DNA of 33,569 nt from Fibrobacter sp. UBA4309 (GCF_002395745.1 NZ_DGUN01000021.1:1-33569), one strand, 5' to 3'. Counted from the stretch's first letter, positions 1 through 8,601 are shown. Numbers and translations: made by a program. The notes: generated by a model not told the origin, from the sequence alone.

Positions 1-140
1 CCGCTGCCGCTCCTGCCGCTAAGGCTGAAGCCAAGCCCGCTGCCGCTCCTGCTGCTGCTCCGAAGGCCGAAGCTAAGCCCGCCGCTGCCCCGGCCGCTCC
101 TGCCGCTGCCCCGGCTGCTGCCCCGGCCGCCGCAAAATAA
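1..140 (+). CDS. C-terminal tail of an Ala/Pro/Lys-rich protein (5' partial)
   Basis: The frame enters from outside the window (first full codon at 3) and stops with TAA at 138-140. The 45 visible residues are almost only Ala, Pro and Lys with a few Glu, in repeats of the type APAAKAEAKPAA. This low-complexity basic tail resembles the C-terminal extensions of histone-like DNA-binding proteins and of some ribosomal or envelope proteins. The functional domain is off the window, so no function can be assigned. The DNA itself is a degenerate GCT/GCC/CCN repeat, so its length may vary between strains. A strong terminator follows directly. Confidence 0.75.
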   Translation, partial: AAAPAAKAEAKPAAAPAAAPKAEAKPAAAPAAPAAAPAAAPAAAK

Positions 141-164
141 TGCGCACGGTTATACCGGTTTGAA

Positions 165-202
165 GAATGTCCTGCGCCCAGCGCGGGACGTTCTTTTTTT
201 TT
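165..202 (+). terminator. Rho-independent terminator after the Ala-rich gene
   Basis: The arm at 165-177 (GAATGTCCTGCGC) pairs with 181-193 (GCGCGGGACGTTC) around a CCA loop, and a run of nine T follows. The 13-bp stem has only two G-T wobbles. It separates the upstream gene from the M23 peptidase gene. Confidence 0.92.
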
Positions 203-234
203 ATTTCTTTTTTCCCGCGACGCGGTTTAAAATA

Positions 235-242
235 TATCTTTG
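235..242 (+). promoter_or_regulatory. TAnnTTTG promoter-like box upstream of the M23 gene
   Basis: TATCTTTG matches the Bacteroidetes -7 consensus TAnnTTTG and lies 27 nt before the chosen ATG at 270. No clear -33 TTTG is present. The call rests on recurrence of the same box elsewhere in the window. Confidence 0.4.
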
Positions 243-269
243 GGGAGAAATTCCCCGGAACTCTCTTTT

Positions 270-1613
270 ATGCCAAAATTATTAGCTCTCGCTCTCTTTT
301 CCGTATTGTTCCTTGCCGCCTGTAACGAGCAAAAAAAGATTGAATCCCTGCAGAACGAGTCTCTCGCCCTTGAATCCCGAGTTGATTCGCTGAAGGCCGA
401 AATCAAGAAGGCCGAAGACATTGCAAAGAATTCCCGCATCATCCTCGATACGGTCCGGGCGGGCGAGGGCCCGTTCCATCTGTTCCAGCGTCTTGATTCG
501 CTAAGGTGGGTCGGTGTAGAAAACAGGGACAAGAATTTTGTAAACGACTTGGGCAAGGTCTATGCCGCCATGCAGGACAGCGTGGAATTCAAGCTCCGCG
601 TAGGTGAAAAGTTTTATATATCGGTCGATGCGAACGGCCACGTGCAGCGCTTCCGCTATGCGCCGAACGTCGTCACGTCGCACGTGGTCGTGAATTCGGA
701 TACCGGCTATTCCTACATGCTTATCGAAAAGCCCGTCGTAAGGAGACAGTCTGTGTACGAGGGCGCGCTCGAAGAAGGCTCTACGCTGAACGGCATCCTC
801 TTCAAGGTCGGCATTCCCGCCCGGATGGTGGGAGTCGTGAGCGGCGTGCTCCAGTGCAAGGTCGCTTTCCCGCTGGCACGAGCAGGGGACCGCTTCCGCG
901 TGCTTCTGGAAGATTCCTACTACCAGGATTCCATCTGGGTCAGCGGCAAGGTCATCTATGCCGAATTCGAAGGCCGAATCGTTGGCCACCACGAAGCCTT
1001 CCGTTACGAAGACGAAGACCCGAGAAGCTCGTACAATGCCCACTATACCGAAGCGGGCGACGCCCTGATTTTCGATGGCCTGCGCTATCCGCTGGAACAC
1101 TTGCGCATCACGAGTTCGTTCGGTTCGCGCATCCACCCGATAACGGGACAGCGCAAGGTGCACTACGGCGTTGATTACGGCGCCCCGACGGGTACGGTCG
1201 TGCATGCTGTTGCAGAGGGTGTAGTGACGGTTTCCGGCTACGACGAATACAGCGGCAACAAGATCGCCATCAAGCACAGGGACAATTCCGTGAGCTGGTA
1301 TATGCACCTGCAGTCGAGAGGCGTGGGCATGGGGGCCAAGGTGTCGCCGGGCCAGGCCATCGGCCGCGTCGGTTCTACGGGACGCAGCACGGGTCCGCAT
1401 TTGCATTTCGGATTTAAAAATGCCCAGGGTGCGTGGATAAACCCCCTGAGCAAGACGATGATTGCAACGCCCAAGTTGGCAGGTGCAAGGCTTGCCCGCC
1501 TAAAGAACCAGGTTGCCGATATCCGCAAGGAAATCGAGTTGACCCTGGCTGCTCCTGCGGTAAAGGCGAACGATACCACCGACGTGATGGTGCGTTCGCG
1601 CAGGCTGGACTAA
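270..1613 (+). CDS. M23-family peptidoglycan endopeptidase, lipoprotein
   Basis: This 447-residue protein is a probable zinc DD-endopeptidase that cleaves peptidoglycan cross-links in the periplasm. The ATG at 270 is preferred over TTG at 240 because it gives a clean lipoprotein signal ending LFLAAC (Cys at about 18). Residues 20-60 form a heptad-patterned coiled coil. A central region of about 100-270 resembles the OapA/Csd3-like domains found before the M23 domain in MepM-type enzymes. The catalytic domain carries HYGVD (H298, D302) and HLHF (H377, H379), the usual zinc-site motifs, so it should be active. The stop overlaps the stop of the convergent S41 gene by 4 bp. Substrate specificity is inferred from the family. 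Confidence 0.9.
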   Translation: MPKLLALALFSVLFLAACNEQKKIESLQNESLALESRVDSLKAEIKKAEDIAKNSRIILDTVRAGEGPFHLFQRLDSLRWVGVENRDKNFVNDLGKVYAAMQDSVEFKLRVGEKFYISVDANGHVQRFRYAPNVVTSHVVVNSDTGYSYMLIEKPVVRRQSVYEGALEEGSTLNGILFKVGIPARMVGVVSGVLQCKVAFPLARAGDRFRVLLEDSYYQDSIWVSGKVIYAEFEGRIVGHHEAFRYEDEDPRSSYNAHYTEAGDALIFDGLRYPLEHLRITSSFGSRIHPITGQRKVHYGVDYGAPTGTVVHAVAEGVVTVSGYDEYSGNKIAIKHRDNSVSWYMHLQSRGVGMGAKVSPGQAIGRVGSTGRSTGPHLHFGFKNAQGAWINPLSKTMIATPKLAGARLARLKNQVADIRKEIELTLAAPAVKANDTTDVMVRSRRLD

Positions 1614-3118
1614 CGGGGACGGCGCTCGGCAATCTTGTAGCGGCCGAGGTCTCCGCGGGTCGGAATCTTTTTGGACGAACGCTTCACCAGTGACTTGTAG
1701 TGTGGACGGATAACCTTTCCGTAGCCGGCCGTGCGCTGCATCGTGCCTTCCTTGGCAATGTCGAGGGCCGTCTTGAGCATGTTTTCGTAAGTGTCTTCTT
1801 CTACGTCAGGCTCGATGCCGACCATGTGGTAGGTTTCCCCTTCGGTGTTGTAAGAAATGACCGCCGTTACCATGACAGCGCCTTCCAGGTAAGTGGGGAT
1901 AATCGTGTAGCCGACACCCTTGCCGTAGGTGACCTGGCCGACAAGCGGGCTGTGCCTGTTGGGCAGAACGGCGGCAAGAGTCACTTCGGAACAGCTGGCA
2001 GAATTGGAATCCGCGATGAATACCAGGTAGCGGTTGCTGGCCAGGCCGGTCTTGCTGGAACGTACGACGGAGTCCCGGATTTCCTGTTCCTCGGTATTCT
2101 CTTCGTTTACCTTGTATTGGATCATGAGGATGTCGTCTTTCGAAAGCATTTCTTCGGAGACTCCTATGCACTGGTCCTGGTCGCCGCCCGGATTGTGGTG
2201 AAGGTCGATGATGGTCGCCTTGGTGCCTTGGGTGGCCAATAGCGCTTCGACGAATTCTCCGTGAGTGCCGTCTTTGTTAGGCGTGTTCTCGCTGGCGAAT
2301 TCCGAAATGCTGATGACGGCGATGGAGTCGATTACCTTGTATGTAACAGTAGGTGAAATGTAGGGGATGATGGTAAGCGTGTCGGTGATTTCGATTCTTT
2401 CGCCATTCTCGTTGCGGGCGACGGTCACGGGAATTTTTTGCCCGGGGGAGCCCGTTTCCATGACGTAGACGATACTTTCGTTGTAGACACGCGCATCGAG
2501 TTCTGTGCCCCACATGACGAGGAGCGTATCGTCGACGCGGAGATTGCTTTTTTCGGCGGCAGATCCCGTGAACAGTTGGGCGATAAGGAAAGCCTTTGTC
2601 GAGTCGGAAGTGTTGACTGTCTTTGCGTTGATTCCGAGATCGAAAACGGAGTCTCTTGCATTGAAGTCATTCATGAAGTCGTCGTAGCTCATTGAAAGAG
2701 GGTCGATGTAACCGGTGAACTGGTCGTTCATCGATTCGCACATCAGGTGGCCATCCAGAATTTCCGAAGGGATTTCTTTGGCGTACAACGGATAGGCCTT
2801 GACTCCGTAGCCGATGTAATCCTTGCGCTTCTGGAGCTGGCTGTACCAGGGGGAGCCTTCGGGTTCCAGCGAATCGCTATGGGCGAAAATGTAGACGTAG
2901 TCCAGAATTTCGTAGACGGTCTCGAATTCCCTCTGGAGATCGCTCATGTTGTCCCAGATGGCCTGGGCTTCTTTCAGTGTGGTGACGTTGTCCAGGTCGG
3001 CAGGATTCACTTTTCCGTCGAGATCCAGTTCGTCGTCGGCGCCGCCGACGGTACAGCCGCCCATAAAGGCGAGCAGGGAAACGGCAATACCCCAAACAAA
3101 ATATTTTTGCAGTTTCAT
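1610..3118 (-). CDS. S41-family (C-terminal processing) protease, lipoprotein
   Basis: This 502-residue protein starts with a lipoprotein signal (Cys22 in FMGGC). A PDZ-like region spans about 130-245, followed by an S41 core. The core has the nucleophile motif SNSASCSE (S375) and the general-base motif TYGKG (K400). The 25-residue Ser-Lys spacing matches Prc/CtpA enzymes, so the dyad looks intact. It is the last gene of a minus-strand operon and follows its paralogue after only 10 bp. The ribosome binding site AAAGGAG lies within that gap and touches the upstream stop codon. The C-terminus is basic (KRSSKK). The role is likely processing or degradation of envelope proteins; the substrate is unknown. 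Confidence 0.9.
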   Translation of the reverse strand: MKLQKYFVWGIAVSLLAFMGGCTVGGADDELDLDGKVNPADLDNVTTLKEAQAIWDNMSDLQREFETVYEILDYVYIFAHSDSLEPEGSPWYSQLQKRKDYIGYGVKAYPLYAKEIPSEILDGHLMCESMNDQFTGYIDPLSMSYDDFMNDFNARDSVFDLGINAKTVNTSDSTKAFLIAQLFTGSAAEKSNLRVDDTLLVMWGTELDARVYNESIVYVMETGSPGQKIPVTVARNENGERIEITDTLTIIPYISPTVTYKVIDSIAVISISEFASENTPNKDGTHGEFVEALLATQGTKATIIDLHHNPGGDQDQCIGVSEEMLSKDDILMIQYKVNEENTEEQEIRDSVVRSSKTGLASNRYLVFIADSNSASCSEVTLAAVLPNRHSPLVGQVTYGKGVGYTIIPTYLEGAVMVTAVISYNTEGETYHMVGIEPDVEEDTYENMLKTALDIAKEGTMQRTAGYGKVIRPHYKSLVKRSSKKIPTRGDLGRYKIAERRPR

Positions 3119-3128
3119 GTTGGCTCCT

Positions 3129-4439
3129 TTATTCTAAAAATTCTTTTTCTTGCAAGATGGCTCCGCCGATATCGTAGTCGCTGCTGTAGCGACGGATTTC
3201 TTGTATCGGAGCATCCGGGAAGTCGGTTCTCTTGGCGAGCTTGGCCTTCTTGGTGCCGAAAACTTTTTCGACGGTTTCTACGGCGCATGATGTCATGGTC
3301 ATGATGTCGCAGGTGTAGTCGGGAACGATTCCCTTGTGATGGTAGGAATTCCCCTTGGGAGTCAGGAATTCCAGGTTGGTGATGATGGCGAGTCCGCCAT
3401 CCTTGGTTTTCCAGTTCGTCTGTCCGATTCCCTTGCCGAAGGTCGTTGTGCCGGCAAGCGGGATATCCGTATTCTCGGTGACGGCCGCGGCAAATATCTC
3501 GGCACAACTCGCGCTGCGGGAATCGGCCAGCAAGATAAACTTCCCGCCTTCTCCGGGGTCGCCCGCCGTCGCCTCGATGCTCTTGTCCCTGCGGATCGGG
3601 GTGCCGTCGGGATCGAACGCCCTCCAGCTCCTTGTCGAAAGCGTTCCCTTCTTTACGAAGAGGTCGGCTATGGAAACGCATTGCTCGACATGGCCTCCGG
3701 GATTGCCGCGGATATCGATGACGCGGGGCTCGGGCGAGTTCTTGGTGGAATCCAGGTAGGCGCGGAGTTCCCCGTACGTCCCGTTCTCCATGTCGGCGGT
3801 GTTCAGCTTGAATTCGGTGATGGTGACGAAGATGGTCCCGTACAGCGTGTCGACGAAAATGGTCGGCGCATAGACGCTTTCTTTTTCCAGCTTGAACGTG
3901 TATTCGGTGGAATCCCTGGTCATGAACAGTTCGACTGTCGCCGAGGTATCCAGCACGGAGTTGTATATGCTGTAGGCGTTTGCCGAGCAGAGGTCGTTCC
4001 CGTTAATGCTCCTGATGTTCGCGTAGCGGGGGACGCCGGCTTTCCCGGCGGGGCCGTTCGGGTAGACGCGGTAGATGTAGATGGGGCATTGCGCGTTGTC
4101 GTTGATGAGGTAGGTCACGCCGATGTCGCCGGGCACGAAACTGGTGTTGATGCTTGTCTCGGCGGCTTCGCTCTTGGACGGAACGATATAGCGCGTGTAC
4201 GGGTCCTTGAGTGCCCGGTAGAGGATCTGGACGGAATCCCCGGTTTCGGGGAGGTTGTCCAGTTCGTCTTCGAAGAGGTAGGTGCGCTGCAGAAGCCAGT
4301 AGTTGTACTCGAACTCCGTCGGTGCGGGAGTGCTTTTCACCGGCGTCAGGAAATCACTGCACGCCGTTAGCAAGACGAGGGAGGAAATGGAGCTAGTTAC
4401 CAGACAATTCTTGATCGTGGCAATGAGAAATTTCAACAT
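3129..4439 (-). CDS. S41-family protease, lipoprotein (tandem paralogue)
   Basis: This 436-residue protein has a lipobox LLTAC (Cys27), a PDZ-like segment (about 85-190) and an S41 catalytic core. The core carries SRSASCAE (S311) and TTFGKG (K336), again spaced by 25 residues. As in the downstream copy, a Cys follows the catalytic Ser. Sequence and gene order point to an old tandem duplication, since the copies have diverged well beyond near identity. A short AGGT-type ribosome binding site precedes the ATG. The gene lies 56 bp downstream of the leucine-rich-repeat gene in the same direction. That spacer carries a heptad repeat array. Confidence 0.9.
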   Translation of the reverse strand: MLKFLIATIKNCLVTSSISSLVLLTACSDFLTPVKSTPAPTEFEYNYWLLQRTYLFEDELDNLPETGDSVQILYRALKDPYTRYIVPSKSEAAETSINTSFVPGDIGVTYLINDNAQCPIYIYRVYPNGPAGKAGVPRYANIRSINGNDLCSANAYSIYNSVLDTSATVELFMTRDSTEYTFKLEKESVYAPTIFVDTLYGTIFVTITEFKLNTADMENGTYGELRAYLDSTKNSPEPRVIDIRGNPGGHVEQCVSIADLFVKKGTLSTRSWRAFDPDGTPIRRDKSIEATAGDPGEGGKFILLADSRSASCAEIFAAAVTENTDIPLAGTTTFGKGIGQTNWKTKDGGLAIITNLEFLTPKGNSYHHKGIVPDYTCDIMTMTSCAVETVEKVFGTKKAKLAKRTDFPDAPIQEIRRYSSDYDIGGAILQEKEFLE

Positions 4440-4459
4440 TTCATACCTGCAAGTCTGGT

Positions 4460-4487
4460 AACTCAGAACTAGTAACTATCAACTATA
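4460..4487. repeat. Heptad tandem array AACTNNN x4
   Basis: Four consecutive 7-mers read AACTCAG, AACTAGT, AACTATC and AACTATA. They fill half of the 56-bp spacer, starting 8 bp beyond the stop codon of the leucine-rich-repeat gene (which reads on the minus strand). Period 7 is exact. See also the arrays at 17495, 17633, 18472 and 26597. Confidence 0.65.
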
Positions 4488-4495
4488 AACAGCGC

Positions 4496-5248
4496 TTACT
4501 GGTCGATGTTCAGTCCCTTCTTGTCGAGCAGCAGGCGGGGAACGCCTTCTTCCATGGGGTTCTCGATGATGGAGATAGTCTGGAGGCTGTCGCAGTCGGC
4601 CAGGGCTTCGGGGAGGGTCGCGAGCTGGTTCGCGTCGAGCACGAGTTCACGGAGCTTGCCGAGTTTGCCGAATTCGGCGGGGATGGCGCTCAGCTGGTTT
4701 CCGGAAATCATGAGGATTTCCAGCTTGCCGAGGTGGCCGAGCGTGCTGGGAATGCTGGTCAGTTCGTTATTGTCGAGATAGAGCTTGACGAGGCTTTCCA
4801 TTTCGCCGAGGCTTGCGGGAATGTCGGTGAGCATGTTGTCGTGCAGGCTGAGCTTCACGACCTTCTTCCAGTTGCCGATTTCTTCGGGCAAGTCCATAAG
4901 CTGATTCTTGGCGATGTTCACCGTATGGAGGTTCGTGAGCTTGCCGATGGTACTCGGCAGTTCGGAAAGGCTGTTGTAGCCCAGGTACAGGTGCTCGAGC
5001 TTCGTGAGGTTGCCGATGGAGTCGGGGAGTTCCATGAGGTCGTTCTCGCTCACCGAGAGGCTCTTGAGGTTCTTGAGCTGTCCCAGTTCGTCCGGAAGCT
5101 CCACGAGCTTGTTGCGGTCGAGGTTCAGTTCTTCGAGAGACTCTATGTCAAAGAGTTCCTTGGGCAAGATACGGAGGTCTTGCTGGGAAAGGTCCAGGGA
5201 AGTGGCCTTCTCGGCCTTGGCTTTTGCAATAACATCCATCAGATTCAT
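4496..5248 (-). CDS. Cytoplasmic leucine-rich-repeat protein
   Basis: This 250-residue protein is built almost entirely of 23-residue leucine-rich repeats. The pattern is LPxxLGxLxxLxxLxLxxNxLxx, with about nine units from residue 17 to 235. It has no signal peptide or membrane segment, so it is probably cytoplasmic. Such repeats form a curved protein-binding scaffold, and no catalytic domain is attached. The start is supported by GAGGAGA about 6 nt upstream of the ATG. It is the first gene of the minus-strand operon with the two S41 lipoproteins. The partner protein cannot be read from the sequence. Confidence 0.9.
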   Translation of the reverse strand: MNLMDVIAKAKAEKATSLDLSQQDLRILPKELFDIESLEELNLDRNKLVELPDELGQLKNLKSLSVSENDLMELPDSIGNLTKLEHLYLGYNSLSELPSTIGKLTNLHTVNIAKNQLMDLPEEIGNWKKVVKLSLHDNMLTDIPASLGEMESLVKLYLDNNELTSIPSTLGHLGKLEILMISGNQLSAIPAEFGKLGKLRELVLDANQLATLPEALADCDSLQTISIIENPMEEGVPRLLLDKKGLNIDQ

Positions 5249-5366
5249 AGGGCGTCTCCTCGGGTTCTTACTTCATAAATCATAACATTTTAAATCATAG
5301 CATTTTTAACGTGGCTCGTATGGGGTGGAACAAAAAAAAACAGCTATTTGTTCTCTAGGCACCCCA

Positions 5367-5396
5367 TTGACAAAACGGTTCGGATTTGGTTGTACT
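5367..5396 (+). promoter_or_regulatory. Possible sigma70-type promoter for the TIGR02147/FISUMP pair
   Basis: A perfect TTGACA at 5367-5372 is followed after 18 bp by the weak -10 TGTACT. The surrounding 5249-5511 spacer is AT-rich and otherwise without a gene. The -10 match is only three of six bases, so the call is tentative. Confidence 0.3.
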
Positions 5397-5511
5397 GCAA
5401 ATATGATTTTTTTTGAATTTTTATTTAAAATTGCCTAATTCTGCATAAATCAGCAATATTTGTATTGTAATATTGTTTGCTTTCCGTAGAAAAAAGAGGT
5501 AGTTTATAGGC

Positions 5512-6348
5512 ATGAAACAGATTACTGAATACACGGATTACCGTCATTACATATTGGACTATTACACCGAGCGCAAAATGAAGGGTGCGTTCACGTGGAG
5601 GGAGTTTGCCCGTAATGCGGGCTTCTCTTCGCCGGTGTACTTGAAGCAGGTGAGTGACGGCCAGTTCAACTTGAGCGCGGAGGCGGTCGAGCGCGTGGCC
5701 GCCGCCATGGGCCTTACGGGGCTCGAGCTGCTCTACTTTCGCGCCATGGTCAAGTTCAACCACGCGCCCGATGACCGCAACAAAAAGCGGTATTTCGAGG
5801 AGATGCTCTCGATTGCGGGCGATGGCAAGGTGAAGGTTTTGGAGGGAGACGCCTTCAAGTTCTTTAGCAGCTGGAAAAACCAGGTGATCAGGGAACTGGC
5901 TTACGCCATGCCAGGCGCGAAGCCCCTGGAACTCGCCCATGCTTGTCGACCCAAGATTACGGCAGCCGAAGTTTCCGAAACACTGAAGTTCCTTACCCAG
6001 GTGGGGTTACTGCGCAAGGACGAAAACGGAAACTACAGCGTGGTCGACAAGGCCGTGACGACGGGACCCATGGAGGTCACGCCCGTCGCGGTTCGCGGCC
6101 TTCATCGCGAAATGGGCGAGTTCGCGCTCGAGGCCATCGAGGGGGTCCCCCTTTCGGAACGTCATTTTTCGGGCCTTACGCTGGGCGTTACCCAGGAGGC
6201 CTACCAGAAGATTGTAGAAGAAATTGCCGCCTTCCGCAAAAGGGTGGTGGCCATCGCCACCGCCCAGAGCGAGACGGATCAAGTGTACCGCTTGAACTTG
6301 CAGTTCTTCCCCATGACAAAAATCACAAAGAAAAATTCAAAACAATAG
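5512..6348 (+). CDS. TIGR02147-family protein (DUF4423), putative regulator
   Basis: This 278-residue protein matches the large Fibrobacter paralogous family TIGR02147. Its hallmark N-terminus is a YxDYRxYI(L)DYYxxRK pattern followed by FTWREFARNAGFSSPVYLKQ. The first 75 residues have the helical pattern of a helix-turn-helix region. The rest is a DUF4423-like helical domain with a winged-helix-like segment around 150-180. There is no signal peptide, so it should be cytoplasmic. Members are often encoded just before a surface or FISUMP gene; here the gap to the FISUMP lipoprotein is 15 bp. A role as transcriptional regulator of its neighbour is inferred, not shown. Confidence 0.88.
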   Translation: MKQITEYTDYRHYILDYYTERKMKGAFTWREFARNAGFSSPVYLKQVSDGQFNLSAEAVERVAAAMGLTGLELLYFRAMVKFNHAPDDRNKKRYFEEMLSIAGDGKVKVLEGDAFKFFSSWKNQVIRELAYAMPGAKPLELAHACRPKITAAEVSETLKFLTQVGLLRKDENGNYSVVDKAVTTGPMEVTPVAVRGLHREMGEFALEAIEGVPLSERHFSGLTLGVTQEAYQKIVEEIAAFRKRVVAIATAQSETDQVYRLNLQFFPMTKITKKNSKQ

Positions 6349-6363
6349 GCTAGGAGCAGTATC

Positions 6364-8328
6364 ATGAAAAAGTTTAGCATTTATACAACGGCAGCGCTCA
6401 TGGCGCTTGCATCGAATTTCGCAGGCTGTTCCTCGGACGGTGACGGTTCCGTTGCCGGCAACAGCTCCGAAGAAACGGGAATCATCGCCTTGGAAAATAT
6501 TTCCATTGCAGGCGTGGCCCGTGTTGGCTTGATCTTGGAAGATGACCAAGAATCTGATTCTGTACAGCGGGAAGAACCGTTGATTACGATATTCAATAAT
6601 TTTGACAAGGGTTCGGTGGTGACCCTCCATGAACTGGATTGCAAAACGTTCAACGAAACTGGACGAGATTATGGGGGTAATGTCTATGACGACGAAGGCG
6701 CCTACAAGGTCGATAGTATTACGATTACGTGCCCGTATGTTTTGGTTGAGGTTTCTGGAAAACTCAATAAAGGCTATTACGATGATGGTCGCACGGCTTC
6801 TCTCCGGGCCTTGGTGGACTTACAAACTTCTAAGGAGGTGAATGTCAACGTATTGACTGGCCTTGCTGTTGAGGGTATTTTGAAAAATGTCAAGGCGGGT
6901 TCTAGTTTCGCCAACGCAAAAAAGAATGCGGAACAGGCCGTGCTCAAAACCTTTGGAATCTACGATGGCCTTGCGAGTTTTGATTCCATGGACATTTCGG
7001 GTAATACTAGGTCGGACGGCGCCTTGTATGCCGTAAGTTACCTGCTGCGGAACTTCTTGTATTATACGCAGAATGTGGTGTACTTGTCCCAAAACATTGC
7101 TAGCGGGGAGGAATGGCTAGATGATTCGCGCATGTTGCAATTTGACCTGCAGGGCGGTACTTACAACAAGTCGACCATAGGTAAGGGAGATTTGGCTGAC
7201 ATGGCGATTCGGGCTCGAATGTACAGGTGGCCGAACGAATGGGTGGCAAAGTACTTGCAGAACTATGTTTTGGTGGGATTTGATTTGGATCGGTGTCAGG
7301 AATCCAACCAAGGTACTGAAGTCGCCTTGAAGGAATATTACGTGGCACGCTGTGACTCGGGGCTATGGCTCGTGAAGGCGAATTACAGCAACTATGACTT
7401 TGGTTTGAGCTACACTACAGGTACCATGGTGGATTCGAGAGACAATCACGAATACAAGACGGTCACCTATGATGTGGACGGAGTTGTACAAACCTGGATG
7501 GCAGAAAATCTGAATTATGCCGGTGTTGATAGTTTGCTGTGCCCCGGTGGAGAGAACGCTAATTGCGATACCTATGGGCCTCTTTACCCGTTGAATGTGG
7601 CTATGGGAATCTCCAATACGCAGAAGTTCCCGTTGGGTATTATAAGGTTCGGCTCTATGGAAAACTGCCTTGATGAGATGAAGGATGGTGCAGATTCCAG
7701 CGAATGGCGCGCCCATTGTGAGAAATATTTCGATGGAACGTATCTGGTTGTTGGCGGGACCTATAATAGGGGCGAGTACGCTTATGGAAATCTCAATCGT
7801 TGCGTGACCGATATGGAAGACAGTGTTTCAACCGAGGATGCAGAGGATTACTGCGGTGTTTTGTTTGGCGAATTACGAGATTTCGGATGGTTTAAGGCTG
7901 AGGAAGGAGGCTACGCCATGTTTTATGCCGCCGACGAGGATAGCGTTTACCACCTGCAGCCCCAGGGCATTTGCCCTGAAGGTTGGAGACTCCCAACGGA
8001 TCAGGATTTCAAAGCTCTTGAAAAGTGGGTTGGGAAAAGCCGATTTGGCGTGGTCATGAAATCGACGACATGGCCCGAAGCATGGGTAGGAGGGCGCCTT
8101 ATGTTGGAAGGGGCCGATGCCGTTGGGTTCAATGCGCTTCCGGCGGGCTATGCCGGGGAGGACATTTGTCAGTTTGAAGAATGTAATTTAGGTAAGGGGG
8201 CGACTTTTGCTCTTCAGGGAGGCTCATTCTATGTAATTAGCTCTGATTATGCGGCAGGATACGCGCGTATAGGCAACATTGCAGTTTCCGTCCGCTGCAT
8301 CAAGGATTCTGCCGAAGCTCGCGAATAA
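6364..8328 (+). CDS. FISUMP-domain lipoprotein
   Basis: This 654-residue protein has a lipoprotein signal (Cys22 in NFAGC) followed by a Ser/Gly/Glu-rich linker. A region of about 40-330 has no motif I recognise. From about 363 a Fibrobacter major paralogous (FISUMP) domain follows. Its landmarks are VVQTWMAENLNYAG, CDTYGPLYPLNVA, then GICPEGWRLPTDQDFKALEKWVG and, near the end, VSVRCIKD. A Cys-containing stretch of about 120 residues between the second and third landmarks is longer than usual for the domain. A ribosome binding site (AGGAG) precedes the ATG. The domain's function is unknown; a surface location facing outward is inferred. Confidence 0.9.
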   Translation: MKKFSIYTTAALMALASNFAGCSSDGDGSVAGNSSEETGIIALENISIAGVARVGLILEDDQESDSVQREEPLITIFNNFDKGSVVTLHELDCKTFNETGRDYGGNVYDDEGAYKVDSITITCPYVLVEVSGKLNKGYYDDGRTASLRALVDLQTSKEVNVNVLTGLAVEGILKNVKAGSSFANAKKNAEQAVLKTFGIYDGLASFDSMDISGNTRSDGALYAVSYLLRNFLYYTQNVVYLSQNIASGEEWLDDSRMLQFDLQGGTYNKSTIGKGDLADMAIRARMYRWPNEWVAKYLQNYVLVGFDLDRCQESNQGTEVALKEYYVARCDSGLWLVKANYSNYDFGLSYTTGTMVDSRDNHEYKTVTYDVDGVVQTWMAENLNYAGVDSLLCPGGENANCDTYGPLYPLNVAMGISNTQKFPLGIIRFGSMENCLDEMKDGADSSEWRAHCEKYFDGTYLVVGGTYNRGEYAYGNLNRCVTDMEDSVSTEDAEDYCGVLFGELRDFGWFKAEEGGYAMFYAADEDSVYHLQPQGICPEGWRLPTDQDFKALEKWVGKSRFGVVMKSTTWPEAWVGGRLMLEGADAVGFNALPAGYAGEDICQFEECNLGKGATFALQGGSFYVISSDYAAGYARIGNIAVSVRCIKDSAEARE

Positions 8329-8365
8329 AGCCCCAAAAAGAGCGCCATACGCCGATTGCCCAAAA

Positions 8366-8422
8366 TGTACGGATGAGCCCTTGTGTAAACAAGCCCGTCA
8401 TCCGTACAGGAGGGCTTTTTTT
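8366..8422 (+). terminator. Terminator region with competing hairpins after the FISUMP gene
   Basis: TGTACGGATGA (8366-8376) pairs perfectly over 11 bp with TCATCCGTACA (8398-8408). Inside it, CTTGT and ACAAG close a GTAA loop. The T-run at 8416-8422 is instead adjoined by AGGGCT (8411-8416), which can pair with AGCCCT (8376-8381). GGGCTT (8412-8417) can also pair with AAGCCC (8391-8396). The pairings next to the T-run disrupt the long hairpin, so the folds are mutually exclusive. Confidence 0.7.
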
Positions 8423-8486
8423 ATAAAATTTATACAGATGTGCACTAAAACATCCATGTAAGTAGTAGTTTTTGCAAAAGATTTGT

Positions 8487-8494
8487 TATTTTTG
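8487..8494 (+). promoter_or_regulatory. TAnnTTTG promoter-like box upstream of the AIPR gene
   Basis: TATTTTTG matches TAnnTTTG. TTTTTGCA lies 10-12 nt upstream of it, an arrangement repeated before the ABC gene at 25131. The box lies about 108 nt before the ATG at 8602, leaving an AT-rich leader. Confidence 0.35.
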
Positions 8495-8601
8495 TACTCA
8501 AAATCGTGTTTTGAAACTATTTTTAAGGTGCGAAAATCGGCTTTGGTTTCCCGCATGACAAAATTGTGCGAGATATCATTAGTATAATAATTGAGGAAAA
8601 A

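Noticed and set aside
1..137. Ala/Pro-codon repeat as a mobile or satellite repeat
   Set aside because: The frame stays open and the variation is at third codon positions, so it is explained by a low-complexity protein tail.
8583..8588. Perfect TATAAT as a -10 box for the AIPR gene
   Set aside because: No -35 at 16-18 bp. The start of transcription would fall at about 8595 and remove the good ribosome binding site. Chance in AT-rich DNA is more likely.
8566..8601. GTG start giving the AIPR protein 12 extra residues
   Set aside because: No ribosome binding site at 8566, while ATG 8602 has GAGG at proper spacing.
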